Origin: an uncultured Collinsella sp.
GTDB taxonomy: Bacteria; Actinomycetota; Coriobacteriia; Coriobacteriales; Coriobacteriaceae
Direction of reading: 5' to 3'
Length of the DNA: 36,758 nucleotides
NCBI GenBank assembly: GCA_900554595.1
Contig: USHZ01000003.1
Coordinates: 1-36,758 of the forward strand
The position numbers and the translations under genes are program-made. Numbering within the stretch: the first letter of the stretch is position 1; every line of letters begins with the position of its first letter. The notes below the pieces were generated by a model, which saw only the letters and a program-made list of their open reading frames with translations, was not told the DNA's origin and did not search any database. Positions 24,527 to 32,790 of the stretch are shown here, in pieces.

Positions 24527-26308
24527 ATGCTGCTTACGCAAACGACAACGCCCGAGGACGTCAAGGCTCTCGACCGCGCCGAGCTTCCACTGCTCTGCGG
24601 CGAGATCCGCCACGCCATCCTCGAAAGCTCCGCCGCCGTCGGCGGGCACGTTGCCCCCAACTTGGGCGTCGTTGAGCTTACGGTTGCGCTTCATCGCGTG
24701 TTTAACTCCCCCATCGACAAGATTGTCTTTGACGTTTCGCACCAGACCTACGCCCACAAGGCGGTGACTGGGCGCGCGTACACCTATATCGATCCGGAGC
24801 GTTATGGCGAGGCTTCTGGCTTTGCCAATCCCGACGAGTCCGAGCACGACCTGTTCGCCATGGGTCATACCTCCACATCGGTGAGCCTGGGCTGCGGCTT
24901 GGCACACGCCCGCGATTTGGCGGGCGACAGCTACAACGTCATTACCATCATTGGCGACGGTTCGCTTTCGGGCGGTCTGGCGTTTGAAGGCTTTAACAAT
25001 GCCGCCGAGCTCGACAGCAACTTGATCATCGTCGTCAATGACAACGACCAGTCCATCGCCGAAAACCACGGTGGCCTGTATCGCAATCTGGCCGAGCTGC
25101 GCGCCAGCAACGGCACCTGCGAGCGCAACGTTTTCCGCGCCATGGGACTCGACTACCGCTATCTGGACGCCGGCAACGATGTGTTGGCCCTGGTCGACGC
25201 GTTGCAGGAGCTGCGCGATATCAATCATCCCATCGTGCTGCACGTCTCCACCGCCAAGGGTAAGGGCTTTGAGCCGGCCCAGAGCGACCCCGAGCGCTGG
25301 CACCACGTGGGTCCGTTTGACATGGCAACTGGGCGCAAGCTCTGCCCGGGTCACCCGAGCGAGCCCGCACCGCGCACCTATGCCGACATTACGGGCGAGG
25401 CGCTCAGCGCCGCCATTGAGCGCGATCCGCAGGTCGTGGGCATCACGGCCGCCACGCCCTACATCATGGGCTTTACACCCGAGCTTCGCGCCGCGGCAGG
25501 CAAGCAGTTTGTCGACGTGGGCATTGCCGAGGAACACGCCGTGACCTTTGCCACCGCGCTCGCCCGCTCGGGTGCCAAGCCAGTCTTTGGTGTGTACGGC
25601 ACGTTTTTGCAGCGCGCCTACGACGAACTGTGGCACGACCTGTGCCTCAACGACGCCCCCGCAACCATCCTGGTATTTGGCGCGTCGATCTTTGGCACCA
25701 CATCCGAGACGCACCTCTCGTTCTTTGATATTTCCATGCTGGGCGGTCTTCCCAACATGCACTACTTGGCGCCGGCCTGTATGGAGGAATATCTGTCCAT
25801 GCTGAGCTGGTCGCTCGATCACCACGAGCATCCCGTGGCGATTCGCGTGCCGGGCATTGGCTTGGTAAGCCGCCCCGACTTGGCGCCTGCCGAGGACGCC
25901 GATTACGGCGCCGTTCATTACAACGTGGTGCGCCAGGGTCGCGACGTGGCCGTGCTCGCGCTTGGCGATTTCTTTGAGTTGGGCGAGCGCGTGGCAAACC
26001 GCTTGGCTGCCGAGTACGGCATCGAGGCCACGCTCGTCAACCCGCGCTATGCAACTGAGCTCGACCGTGAGTTCCTCGACAGCCTTGCCGCCGAGCATCG
26101 CGTTGTCGTCACCCTCGAGGACGGCATCTTGGACGGCGGCTGGGGCGAGCGCGTGGCATGTTATCTGGCATGCACGCCGTTGCGCACGCGCACCTTCGGC
26201 ATTGCCAAGGGCTTCCCCGACCGCTACGACCCCAAAGAGTTGCTCGCTCAGAACGGCATGACGGTCGAGAACATGGCCGCCGAAGCCGTAAGGCTACTTA
26301 ACGAGTAA
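24527..26308 (+). CDS. dxs: 1-deoxy-D-xylulose-5-phosphate synthase-like transketolase (short type)
   Basis: 593-residue ThDP enzyme of the DXS family, which condenses pyruvate and glyceraldehyde 3-phosphate for isoprenoid, thiamine and pyridoxal synthesis. Seen: G-G-H-V-A-P-N-L-G with H41, D-V-S-H-Q-T-Y-x-H-K (H72), the ThDP/Mg motif G-D-G-S-L-S-G-G near 143-150, and the catalytic-glutamate stretch V-G-I-A-E-E-H-A. It is shorter than the usual 620-640 residues, lacks most of the insert after the ThDP motif, and has S-G-F-A-N-P-D-E-S-E-H-D where classic DXS has the G-F-P-x-R-x-E-S-E-Y-D type. Such short proteins form a divergent subgroup (family recollection), so true DXS activity is likely but not assured. 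The start ATG has GGAGTAAC upstream. No other MEP-pathway gene is nearby. Confidence 0.82.
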   Translation: MLLTQTTTPEDVKALDRAELPLLCGEIRHAILESSAAVGGHVAPNLGVVELTVALHRVFNSPIDKIVFDVSHQTYAHKAVTGRAYTYIDPERYGEASGFANPDESEHDLFAMGHTSTSVSLGCGLAHARDLAGDSYNVITIIGDGSLSGGLAFEGFNNAAELDSNLIIVVNDNDQSIAENHGGLYRNLAELRASNGTCERNVFRAMGLDYRYLDAGNDVLALVDALQELRDINHPIVLHVSTAKGKGFEPAQSDPERWHHVGPFDMATGRKLCPGHPSEPAPRTYADITGEALSAAIERDPQVVGITAATPYIMGFTPELRAAAGKQFVDVGIAEEHAVTFATALARSGAKPVFGVYGTFLQRAYDELWHDLCLNDAPATILVFGASIFGTTSETHLSFFDISMLGGLPNMHYLAPACMEEYLSMLSWSLDHHEHPVAIRVPGIGLVSRPDLAPAEDADYGAVHYNVVRQGRDVAVLALGDFFELGERVANRLAAEYGIEATLVNPRYATELDREFLDSLAAEHRVVVTLEDGILDGGWGERVACYLACTPLRTRTFGIAKGFPDRYDPKELLAQNGMTVENMAAEAVRLLNE

Positions 26309-26347
26309 AAAAACCTCCGCAAGGGAAGCACCCCTGCGGAGGTTTTT
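26308..26347 (+). terminator. Rho-independent terminator of the dxs-like gene
   Basis: AACCTCCGCA and TGCGGAGGTT form a 10-bp stem with a further GGG/CCC pairing in the loop, then TTTTT. A-rich bases on the 5' side could let it work on the other strand too. Confidence 0.92.
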
Positions 26348-26364
26348 ATTTTCGCGGCGCGATT

Positions 26365-26421
26365 ATCTCAATCTGTAACATCTATGGCCCGAATTCCCGT
26401 CTAACTGTTACAAATCTAGAC
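26365..26421. repeat. Hairpin repeat copy 1 (degenerate)
   Basis: TCTCAATCTGTAACA (26366-26380) faces a decayed inverted arm ending in TCTAGAC. The arms are imperfect. It is the same element as the perfect copy 80 bp downstream and in the same orientation. Confidence 0.65.
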
Positions 26422-26445
26422 AAGACGTCTTTGCCCCTGTTGTTT

Positions 26446-26502
26446 GTCTCAATCTGTAACAGGTAGAACCCATTTCCTCGTCTACCTGTTACAGATTGAG
26501 AC
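26446..26502. repeat. Hairpin repeat copy 2 (perfect 22-bp inverted repeat)
   Basis: Arms 26446-26467 and 26481-26502 are exact reverse complements over 22 bp, with a 13-nt loop. The left arm begins GTCTCAATCTGTAACAGG. There is no T-run on either strand. Two tandem copies between convergent genes suggest a dispersed intergenic element or a processing/stability hairpin. Confidence 0.75.
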
Positions 26503-26542
26503 GAACCGCCAAAGTGCCCCCTTTGTGGTGGTTTGGAGTCAA

Positions 26543-27745
26543 CTAGCGGTAGCTTCGCTTGAGGATTTCGACGACGTCGGGGACGGCCAGCGTCACGGGG
26601 TCGTGGCTGAACAGGACACCGTTGGTCGTCAGAGCGTTATGCGCAATGGCCGGCAGCTCTTCGGCCGTAACCCCCCATTCGCTCATGGCAAGGTCGGCCA
26701 CATGGCAGGCCTCCATCAAACGGGCGAGCTCAACTACAAAATCGTGCGGATCGCTGGCGGTAGCATTGCCCATCAGGCGTGCCATGTCGATATAGCGCTC
26801 GGGTGCGGCGCCGTGATCGATCATCCACGTGTGATAAGCGCGGGCGATCATAATGAGGCCGGCGCCGTGCGGCAGGTCGTGATGGTGGGCGCTCATGCCG
26901 TGCTCAAGGCCATGCGAGCCCGTGGTGCCCGAGGCATCCATGGCATAGCCGCCGAGCGTGTTGGCAAACGCAAGACTCGAGCGCGCCTCCAGGTCATCGC
27001 CATCATTGACGCACGTAGGCAATGCCGCGGCAGCACGGCAAATGCCTTCGCGGCAAACCATGTCACCCATGGGCGTGTTGGTATTTGAGATGTAGCACTC
27101 AACGCAATGGAACAGGGCATCAAATCCCTGATAGGCGGTCAGACGTGCTGGAACGCTCACCATGAGCTCGGGGTCGACGACCGAAAGCACCGGAAACAGG
27201 CGCGGATCGCCCAGACGGAGCTTCTCGTCATTGTCCTCGCAGGACAGGACACCGCCCGCATCGACCTCGGAGCCGGTACCCGCCGTGGTGGTCACGCACA
27301 CCAGCGGCAGCGGATCGTTAAGGATAGGCAAGCCGAGCGCGGTGCCGCCATTCACAAAGTCCCAGATGTCACCGGGACGCTCGTTGCCCTCGGCATCGGT
27401 ATGCGGGTTGGCCGCCACCGCGCAGATGCCCTTGCTGCCGTCCATGACCGAACCTCCGCCGAGCGCCAGCACAAAGTCGCATCCACGGGTGTGCGCCATC
27501 CAGCCGCCTGCGTTGACGGTCTCGCGCAGCGGATTGGGCTCAATACGATCGAACAGCTCATGCGCCACGCCGGCGCGATCGAGCTCGGCCTCCAAACGTC
27601 CCAGATATCCAAAACGCTTGACCGAGTTGCCGCCGGTGGTAACGATGAGAGCCTTGGTGCCGGGCAGTTTCTGTGCGCCCAACTCGCCTAACTTGCCCGC
27701 GCCAAACAACACCTTGGTCGGCGCGAAAAACGAATAACCGTTCAT
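26543..27745 (-). CDS. Iron-containing alcohol dehydrogenase
   Basis: 400-residue group III (Fe-dependent) alcohol dehydrogenase that interconverts alcohols and aldehydes or ketones with NAD(P)H. The nucleotide site is G-G-G-S-V-M-D near residues 97-102, followed by T-T-x-G-T-G-S-E at 153-160. Metal ligands fit D209, H213 (F-D-A-L-F-H), H278 or H282 in S-H-G-L-E-H-G, and H293 in L-P-H-G-A-G. It resembles the YugJ/BdhA butanol-dehydrogenase-like subgroup. ATG at 27745 follows AAGGAG at 6 nt. A perfect TATAAT lies about 40 nt upstream. Single gene; a role in redox balance during fermentation or in acyl-CoA reduction with neighbours is plausible, substrate not determined. Confidence 0.9.
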   Translation of the reverse strand: MNGYSFFAPTKVLFGAGKLGELGAQKLPGTKALIVTTGGNSVKRFGYLGRLEAELDRAGVAHELFDRIEPNPLRETVNAGGWMAHTRGCDFVLALGGGSVMDGSKGICAVAANPHTDAEGNERPGDIWDFVNGGTALGLPILNDPLPLVCVTTTAGTGSEVDAGGVLSCEDNDEKLRLGDPRLFPVLSVVDPELMVSVPARLTAYQGFDALFHCVECYISNTNTPMGDMVCREGICRAAAALPTCVNDGDDLEARSSLAFANTLGGYAMDASGTTGSHGLEHGMSAHHHDLPHGAGLIMIARAYHTWMIDHGAAPERYIDMARLMGNATASDPHDFVVELARLMEACHVADLAMSEWGVTAEELPAIAHNALTTNGVLFSHDPVTLAVPDVVEILKRSYR

Positions 27746-27784
27746 ACGCGATCTCCTTACTTATATATGTGTCGCGCTGCCGCC

Positions 27785-27790
27785 ATTATA
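27785..27790 (-). promoter_or_regulatory. -10 box of the alcohol dehydrogenase gene
   Basis: A consensus TATAAT on the minus strand, about 40 nt before the start codon. No TTGACA-like -35 sits at 16-18 nt, so activation may need another factor. Confidence 0.5.
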
Positions 27791-27941
27791 GCGACCACTA
27801 CGAGCGATCATGCCGTCTGCAAAACGCTTTCTCAGCTGCAATAACCAACGTTTGCCCAGATAAAACCTGCCAAAATAAACCTGTCCCTTTTTGGTAGGTA
27901 GAATAACCCATAAGGTAAGTATGTTTCTGAGTTATTTCGTG

Positions 27942-27971
27942 TTGACCCGTCTGAGCGCAATAGGGTATAAC
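27942..27971 (+). promoter_or_regulatory. Promoter of the glutamate-type ABC operon
   Basis: TTGACC (27942-27947) and TATAAC (27966-27971) are separated by 18 nt, about 45 nt before the binding-protein start. An AATAAC/GTTATT inverted pair lies just upstream (about 27903-27936). Confidence 0.65.
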
Positions 27972-28014
27972 TCTACTCAACCGCTAGGGATTTTATTGAG
28001 AAAGGTGTTCTACC

Positions 28015-29010
28015 ATGAGCAAGAACCTCTCCCAGCAGGTCGTTCTCGACCGCCGCGGCTTTGTCGCCGCCACCTTCGCAACCGTCGCCGGCCTTGGTCT
28101 TGCCGGCTGCTCCGACACCAGCGCCGAGGCCGACAAGGGTTCCGCCGCCGGCTCCTCCAAGAGCTCCGAAGATACCAAGGCTTCCACCACGCTCGACGCC
28201 AAGGCATTCGACAAGCTTGTCAACGACGGCCCCAAGGCCGATGACGACGCCATCGCCGCCAGCACCTGGGCGACGGCCGTCAAGGACGCCGGCGTCTTTA
28301 AGATCGGTGGCGTTCAGACCTCCACGCTCTTCTCCCTCCTCAACGAGAAAGACGGTCAGACCCGCGGCTTCGACGCCGGTATCGCGCAGCTTCTGTCCAA
28401 CTACATCCTGGGCGAGAACAAGGTTGAGATCACCCAGGTGACCTCGGACACGCGCGAGTCCGTCCTGCAGAACGGCCAGGTCGACGCTGTCTTTGCCACC
28501 TACACCATCACTGACGAGCGCAAGAAGCTCGTCTCCTTTGCCGGTCCCTACTACTACACCCAGCAGGCTATCCTGGTGCTCGCCGATAACGACGACATCA
28601 AGAGCGTCGACGACCTGGCCGACAAGAACGTCGCCGTCCAGTCCGGCTCCAACGGCCCCGCCATCCTGGAGGAGTTCGTCCCCAAGGCCAGCCAGCAGGA
28701 GTTCAAGACCGACGAGGAGGCCCGCCAGGCACTCCAGCAGGGCCGCGTTGACGCCTACGTCATCGACAACAACATGCAGCAGAGCGCCCTGGTCCGCGAG
28801 CCCGGCAAGTACAAAATCGCTGGCAAGCCCTTCGGCAGCAAGGAGCCCTATGGTATCGGCCTACCGCTCGATTCCGACGGCGTCGCCTTTGTCAACGACT
28901 TCCTTAAGAAGATCGAGGACGACGGCACCTGGACTGAGCTGTGGCAGATCTGCATCGGCGACCGCACGGGCGACACCAATGTTCCCGAACTGCCCGAGAT
29001 CGGCGCCTAG
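28015..29010 (+). CDS. ABC transporter substrate-binding lipoprotein (glutamate/polar amino acid)
   Basis: 331-residue periplasmic-binding-protein type 3 lipoprotein, the extracellular receptor of the importer encoded downstream. The signal contains R13-R14 and a hydrophobic core ending in the lipobox L-A-G-C (Cys32), so Tat export is possible. After a Ser/Asp/Lys linker, the family pattern appears: G-F-D-A-G-I-A-Q, then D-T-R-E-S-V-L-Q-N-G-Q-V-D-A-V-F-A-T-Y-T-I-T-D-E-R, then Y-Y-Y-T-Q-Q, as in GluB-like glutamate receptors. ATG at 28015 has AAAGGTG upstream. A hairpin after the gene (29099-29124) probably keeps its expression higher than the permeases. Glutamate or a related acidic amino acid is inferred as ligand. 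Confidence 0.9.
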   Translation: MSKNLSQQVVLDRRGFVAATFATVAGLGLAGCSDTSAEADKGSAAGSSKSSEDTKASTTLDAKAFDKLVNDGPKADDDAIAASTWATAVKDAGVFKIGGVQTSTLFSLLNEKDGQTRGFDAGIAQLLSNYILGENKVEITQVTSDTRESVLQNGQVDAVFATYTITDERKKLVSFAGPYYYTQQAILVLADNDDIKSVDDLADKNVAVQSGSNGPAILEEFVPKASQQEFKTDEEARQALQQGRVDAYVIDNNMQQSALVREPGKYKIAGKPFGSKEPYGIGLPLDSDGVAFVNDFLKKIEDDGTWTELWQICIGDRTGDTNVPELPEIGA

Positions 29011-29098
29011 GCAACGAGCCTGGTAACGGCCGCTACGAAACCATACGGAAACGCACGATTCGCTTTATTGCGCTAAACTGTTTCCTCACTGAGTTGTC

Positions 29099-29127
29099 GG
29101 GGCTTCCGTACACACGGGAGTCCCTTT
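29099..29127 (+). terminator. Attenuator-like stem between binding protein and permease genes
   Basis: GGGGCTTCCGT and ACGGGAGTCCC form an 11-bp stem with two G-U pairs and an ACAC loop, followed by only three T residues. Partial termination or 3'-end protection would explain differential expression in the operon. Confidence 0.55.
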
Positions 29128-29148
29128 CCTTACCGGCGGGAGGTCCGC

Positions 29149-29808
29149 ATGAGTCTCTCCGAGCTCTGGTCGCTCTATGGCCAGAACTATATCGACGCGT
29201 TGCTAGCAACCTGGGGCATGACACTTGAGTCGTTTGTCATCGCCATGGTGCTGGCCGTCGCCGTCACCGTGATGCGCGTGTCGCCGCTCAAGCCGCTGCG
29301 CGTCTTTGGCGACCTGTATGTCCAGGTCTTCCGTAACATCCCCGGCATCGCGCTACTCATCATCGTCGTCTATGCGCTGCCGCCGCTCAAGGTCGTCCTA
29401 CCCTACCGCACCTGCGTTATCGTCGCCACGGTCCTTTTGGGCTCGGCCTTTGGCTCCGAGAACTTTATGAGCGGCATCAACACCGTCGGCGTCGGCCAGG
29501 TGGAAGCCGCCCGCTCGCTGGGCATGAGCTTCAGCCGTATCCTCGCCAAGATCGTGATTCCGCAGGCGCTGCGCTCGAGCGTGCTGCCCATGACCAACCT
29601 CTTTATCGCCGTCATGCTCACCACCGCACTCGGCAGCCAGGTGCCGCTTAAACCGCAGGAGCTCACCGGCGTGGTGAGCTACATCAACACGCGCTCGCTC
29701 GGCGGCGTCGCCGCGTTCTTTATCTCGGCGCTCGGCTACCTGGGCACGGCCTTTGTGGTGAGCCACATTGGCAACTATATCGATAAGAAGGTGAGGATCC
29801 TCCGATGA
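29149..29808 (+). CDS. ABC transporter permease 1 (GluC-like)
   Basis: 219-residue inner-membrane permease of the HisM/GluC amino-acid family, with about five helices. The cytoplasmic EAA loop that docks the ATPase is G-Q-V-E-A-A-R-S-L-G-M-S followed by I-V-I-P-Q-A-L-R. An F-R-N-I-P-G-I segment near residue 62 is typical of the family. ATG at 29149 follows GGGAGGT. The last codons overlap the start of the second permease by 4 nt (ATGA), indicating translational coupling. The two permeases should form the heterodimeric channel of the importer. Confidence 0.9.
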   Translation: MSLSELWSLYGQNYIDALLATWGMTLESFVIAMVLAVAVTVMRVSPLKPLRVFGDLYVQVFRNIPGIALLIIVVYALPPLKVVLPYRTCVIVATVLLGSAFGSENFMSGINTVGVGQVEAARSLGMSFSRILAKIVIPQALRSSVLPMTNLFIAVMLTTALGSQVPLKPQELTGVVSYINTRSLGGVAAFFISALGYLGTAFVVSHIGNYIDKKVRILR

Positions 29809-30638
29809 GCAAGCACTCCACCTCCGCGCTCACCATGCGCGATGCGCTCTACGAGGCTCCCGGCCCCAAGATGCGCGCCAAGATTCGCATCGGCACCGCC
29901 ATCTCGCTTGTTGCCGTCGCCGTGCTCGTCGCCCTCGTGTTGCAGCGCTTTTATGTGACCGGTCAGCTTTCGGTCCACTATTGGTACTTCTTTACGCACC
30001 TCACTACCTGGAAGTTCCTGCTTGCTGGCTTTGAGGGCACCGTTAAAGTCGCACTCACCGCTGGCGCCATCGCGCTGGTGTTGGGCTTAGCCCTTATGCT
30101 CGGCCGTACCAGCGACATCAAGCCACTGCAGCTGGTCTGCCGCGTGCTCACCGATTTCTTCCGTGGCGTGCCGAGCCTGCTGTTCATCTACTTCTTCTTT
30201 TTGGTGCTGCCCCAGTACAAGATCGCGCTGCCGTCGTTTTGGATGCTCACGCTTCCCGTCGCGCTCGCCGCAGCCGGCGTACTGGCCGAGATCTTCCGCG
30301 CCGGCGTCAACGCCGTGCCGCGCGGCCAGGTCGAGGCCGCCCAGGCGCTCGGTCTCTCCAAGGCTAAAATCACCTTTAAAATCGTGTTGCCGCAGGCTAT
30401 TCGATTTATCATTCCGTCGTTGATTTCGCAGCTCGTGGTCGTAGTCAAAGACACCACCGTCGCCTATGTGGTGAGCTACCCCGACCTCATGCAAAATGCC
30501 CGCGTGCTCATTACCAACTACGACGCGCTCGTGTCGGTCTACCTGGTGATCGCGGTCATCTACATCCTCATCAACGTCGCGATCAACAAGGCCGCTGTCT
30601 ATGTTTCGCACAAGACCGGTGCGACCATCATCCGCTAA
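29805..30638 (+). CDS. ABC transporter permease 2 (GluD-like)
   Basis: 277-residue second permease, with a longer cytoplasmic N-terminus of about 40 residues before helix 1. It shows F-F-R-G-V-P-S-L-L near residue 120 and the EAA loop G-Q-V-E-A-A-Q-A-L-G-L-S with I-V-L-P-Q-A-I-R. A V-K-D-T-T-V-A-Y-V-V segment matches GluD/HisQ-type proteins. It overlaps the first permease by ATGA and is followed after 36 nt by the ATPase gene. Confidence 0.9.
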   Translation: MSKHSTSALTMRDALYEAPGPKMRAKIRIGTAISLVAVAVLVALVLQRFYVTGQLSVHYWYFFTHLTTWKFLLAGFEGTVKVALTAGAIALVLGLALMLGRTSDIKPLQLVCRVLTDFFRGVPSLLFIYFFFLVLPQYKIALPSFWMLTLPVALAAAGVLAEIFRAGVNAVPRGQVEAAQALGLSKAKITFKIVLPQAIRFIIPSLISQLVVVVKDTTVAYVVSYPDLMQNARVLITNYDALVSVYLVIAVIYILINVAINKAAVYVSHKTGATIIR

Positions 30639-30674
30639 CGCTTTACCATTTCGAGTCATAAGGAGCCGAGCACC

Positions 30675-31439
<765 letters not shown>

Positions 31440-31491
31440 CCCAATTGCCATTGTCGCTCGCCATGACCATCAAAACTCGAAAGTTACACCT

Positions 31492-32301
31492 ATGATCGGA
31501 ACCCGAACCTCATCATCCTTCACCCCACACGTCGACGTCGATCCCGCCGACCGCCCGCTTATCCTAGTCGCACCACGCTGGGAAGAAGCGAAACCCTATT
31601 TGAGCGAGACGCTCTCCCCCAACGAGGAAATCGCAAGCGTCTTTGTCGACGCCATTCTTGCCGCCGGTGGCCTGCCGCTGCAGATGTCTATTACCGAAGA
31701 CGTCGATGTTATCCGTCATTATGTGGAAATCGCTGACGGTATCGCTATTCCCGGCGGCCCGGATGTCAACCCCAAGCGCTGGGGCGATGATCGACCCTAC
31801 GACCCCACCCTCTGCTGCGAAATCCGCGATAGCTTTGAGTTTAAGCTGGTCGGCGAGGTGCTCCGCGCCAAAAAGCCGCTCTTTACCACCTGCCGCGGCA
31901 CGCAATTGCTCAATGTCGCCACTGGCGGCACCCTGTGCATGGACGTGCCAAGCCTGGGCGCTCGCGAGGGCCGCACGCAGTGGCGCCATACCCACGTGCT
32001 CAACGACCCCGTGCATCCCGTCGAGGTCGTGCCGGGCTCGCTGCTGGAGCGCGCGCTTGGCGGGCACAGGCTGATCCAGACCAACTCGGCACACCACTGC
32101 TGCGTCGATCGTCTGGGTAAAAGCACGCGCTTGGTCGCCAAGGCAACCGACGGCGTTCCCGAGTGCATCGAAGTCGAAGGCCAGCCTTTCTGCCTGGGCG
32201 TGCAATGGCACCCTGAGTATACGTGGAAGACGCTCGAAACCGACTTTAACCTGTGGAAGTCGTTTGTCGAGGCAGCGGCAAAGGTTAAGCAGGCCCGTTA
32301 G
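31492..32301 (+). CDS. Gamma-glutamyl-gamma-aminobutyrate hydrolase-like (class I amidotransferase, peptidase C26)
   Basis: 269-residue protein of the PuuD/peptidase C26 group, hydrolysing gamma-glutamyl bonds to release glutamate. The nucleophile is C134 in F-T-T-C-R-G-T-Q, and the histidine and glutamate are H240 and E242 in Q-W-H-P-E. A-I-P-G-G-P-D-V-N-P near 85-94 and the N-S-A-H-H segment near 198-202 are typical of the family. ATG at 31492 has no clear Shine-Dalgarno site; the gene starts 52 nt after the ATPase and shares the operon terminator. Joining a glutamate-type importer to a gamma-glutamyl hydrolase suggests use of imported gamma-glutamyl compounds, or that the ligand is such a compound (inference). 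Confidence 0.87.
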   Translation: MIGTRTSSSFTPHVDVDPADRPLILVAPRWEEAKPYLSETLSPNEEIASVFVDAILAAGGLPLQMSITEDVDVIRHYVEIADGIAIPGGPDVNPKRWGDDRPYDPTLCCEIRDSFEFKLVGEVLRAKKPLFTTCRGTQLLNVATGGTLCMDVPSLGAREGRTQWRHTHVLNDPVHPVEVVPGSLLERALGGHRLIQTNSAHHCCVDRLGKSTRLVAKATDGVPECIEVEGQPFCLGVQWHPEYTWKTLETDFNLWKSFVEAAAKVKQAR

Positions 32302-32320
32302 TTCACGGACAGCACAACAC

Positions 32321-32365
32321 AAAAGGGCGCCTCGCCGACCACATGGTCCGGCGGGGCGCCCTTTT
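32321..32365. terminator. Bidirectional rho-independent terminator
   Basis: AAAAGGGCGCC-T-CGCCG pairs with CGGCG-G-GGCGCCCTTTT, a 17-bp stem with one G-U pair and an 11-nt loop, flanked by A-run and T-run. It ends the ABC operon on the plus strand and the HPt operon on the minus strand. Confidence 0.93.
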
Positions 32366-32409
32366 ACCTATATGTGGCCGGGGGCACACAGCCCAAGGCT
32401 CGCAACCTC

Positions 32410-32766
32410 TTACTCAGCCGTCTCGCGCAGGGCCGACATCGTAGCCGCATATTGCTGCTGCAACGCATGCATCCCCTCGCGAGCGCCGTCAACGGCATCG
32501 GCGCCGCGCAGCGCCTCGGTCACCACGACCGCCGGCTCGTACAGATTATCGAATCCCAGGTTCTGGCTCACGCCCTTGAGCGTGTGCGCTGCCATAAACG
32601 CACCTTCGGCGTCTCCCGCCGCCATGGCAGCCTCCAGCTTGTCCATGCTCTCGTCATCCAAAAACTTGAGGGCAAAGCGGGCAAGCATTTCCTCGCCCAT
32701 CAGCCGAGCGTACGCGTCATCATAATTGGCGCCGATCTTCTCATACGCCTCACGCATGGAAATCAT
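32410..32766 (-). CDS. HPt domain phosphotransfer protein
   Basis: 118-residue all-helical protein; the phosphorylatable histidine is H61 in A-H-T-L-K-G-V-S-Q-N-L-G-F, the standard histidine phosphotransfer motif. It is a single HPt domain with no kinase or receiver attached. ATG at 32766 has AAAGGAG 10 nt upstream. It lies 24 nt after the GGDEF-receiver-HD-GYP gene on the same strand, so it probably exchanges phosphate with that receiver. No sensor histidine kinase is in the window; the phosphate donor must be elsewhere. Confidence 0.9.
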   Translation of the reverse strand: MISMREAYEKIGANYDDAYARLMGEEMLARFALKFLDDESMDKLEAAMAAGDAEGAFMAAHTLKGVSQNLGFDNLYEPAVVVTEALRGADAVDGAREGMHALQQQYAATMSALRETAE

Positions 32767-32790
32767 GGATTAAAAACTCCTTTGGTCAAA

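Noticed and set aside
24431..26098. 555-codon frame antisense to the dxs-like gene
   Set aside because: Shadow of a recognised enzyme; no coding features.
26446..26502. Perfect hairpin read as an intrinsic terminator
   Set aside because: No T-run on either side, and a standard terminator for the dxs-like gene already lies at 26308-26347.
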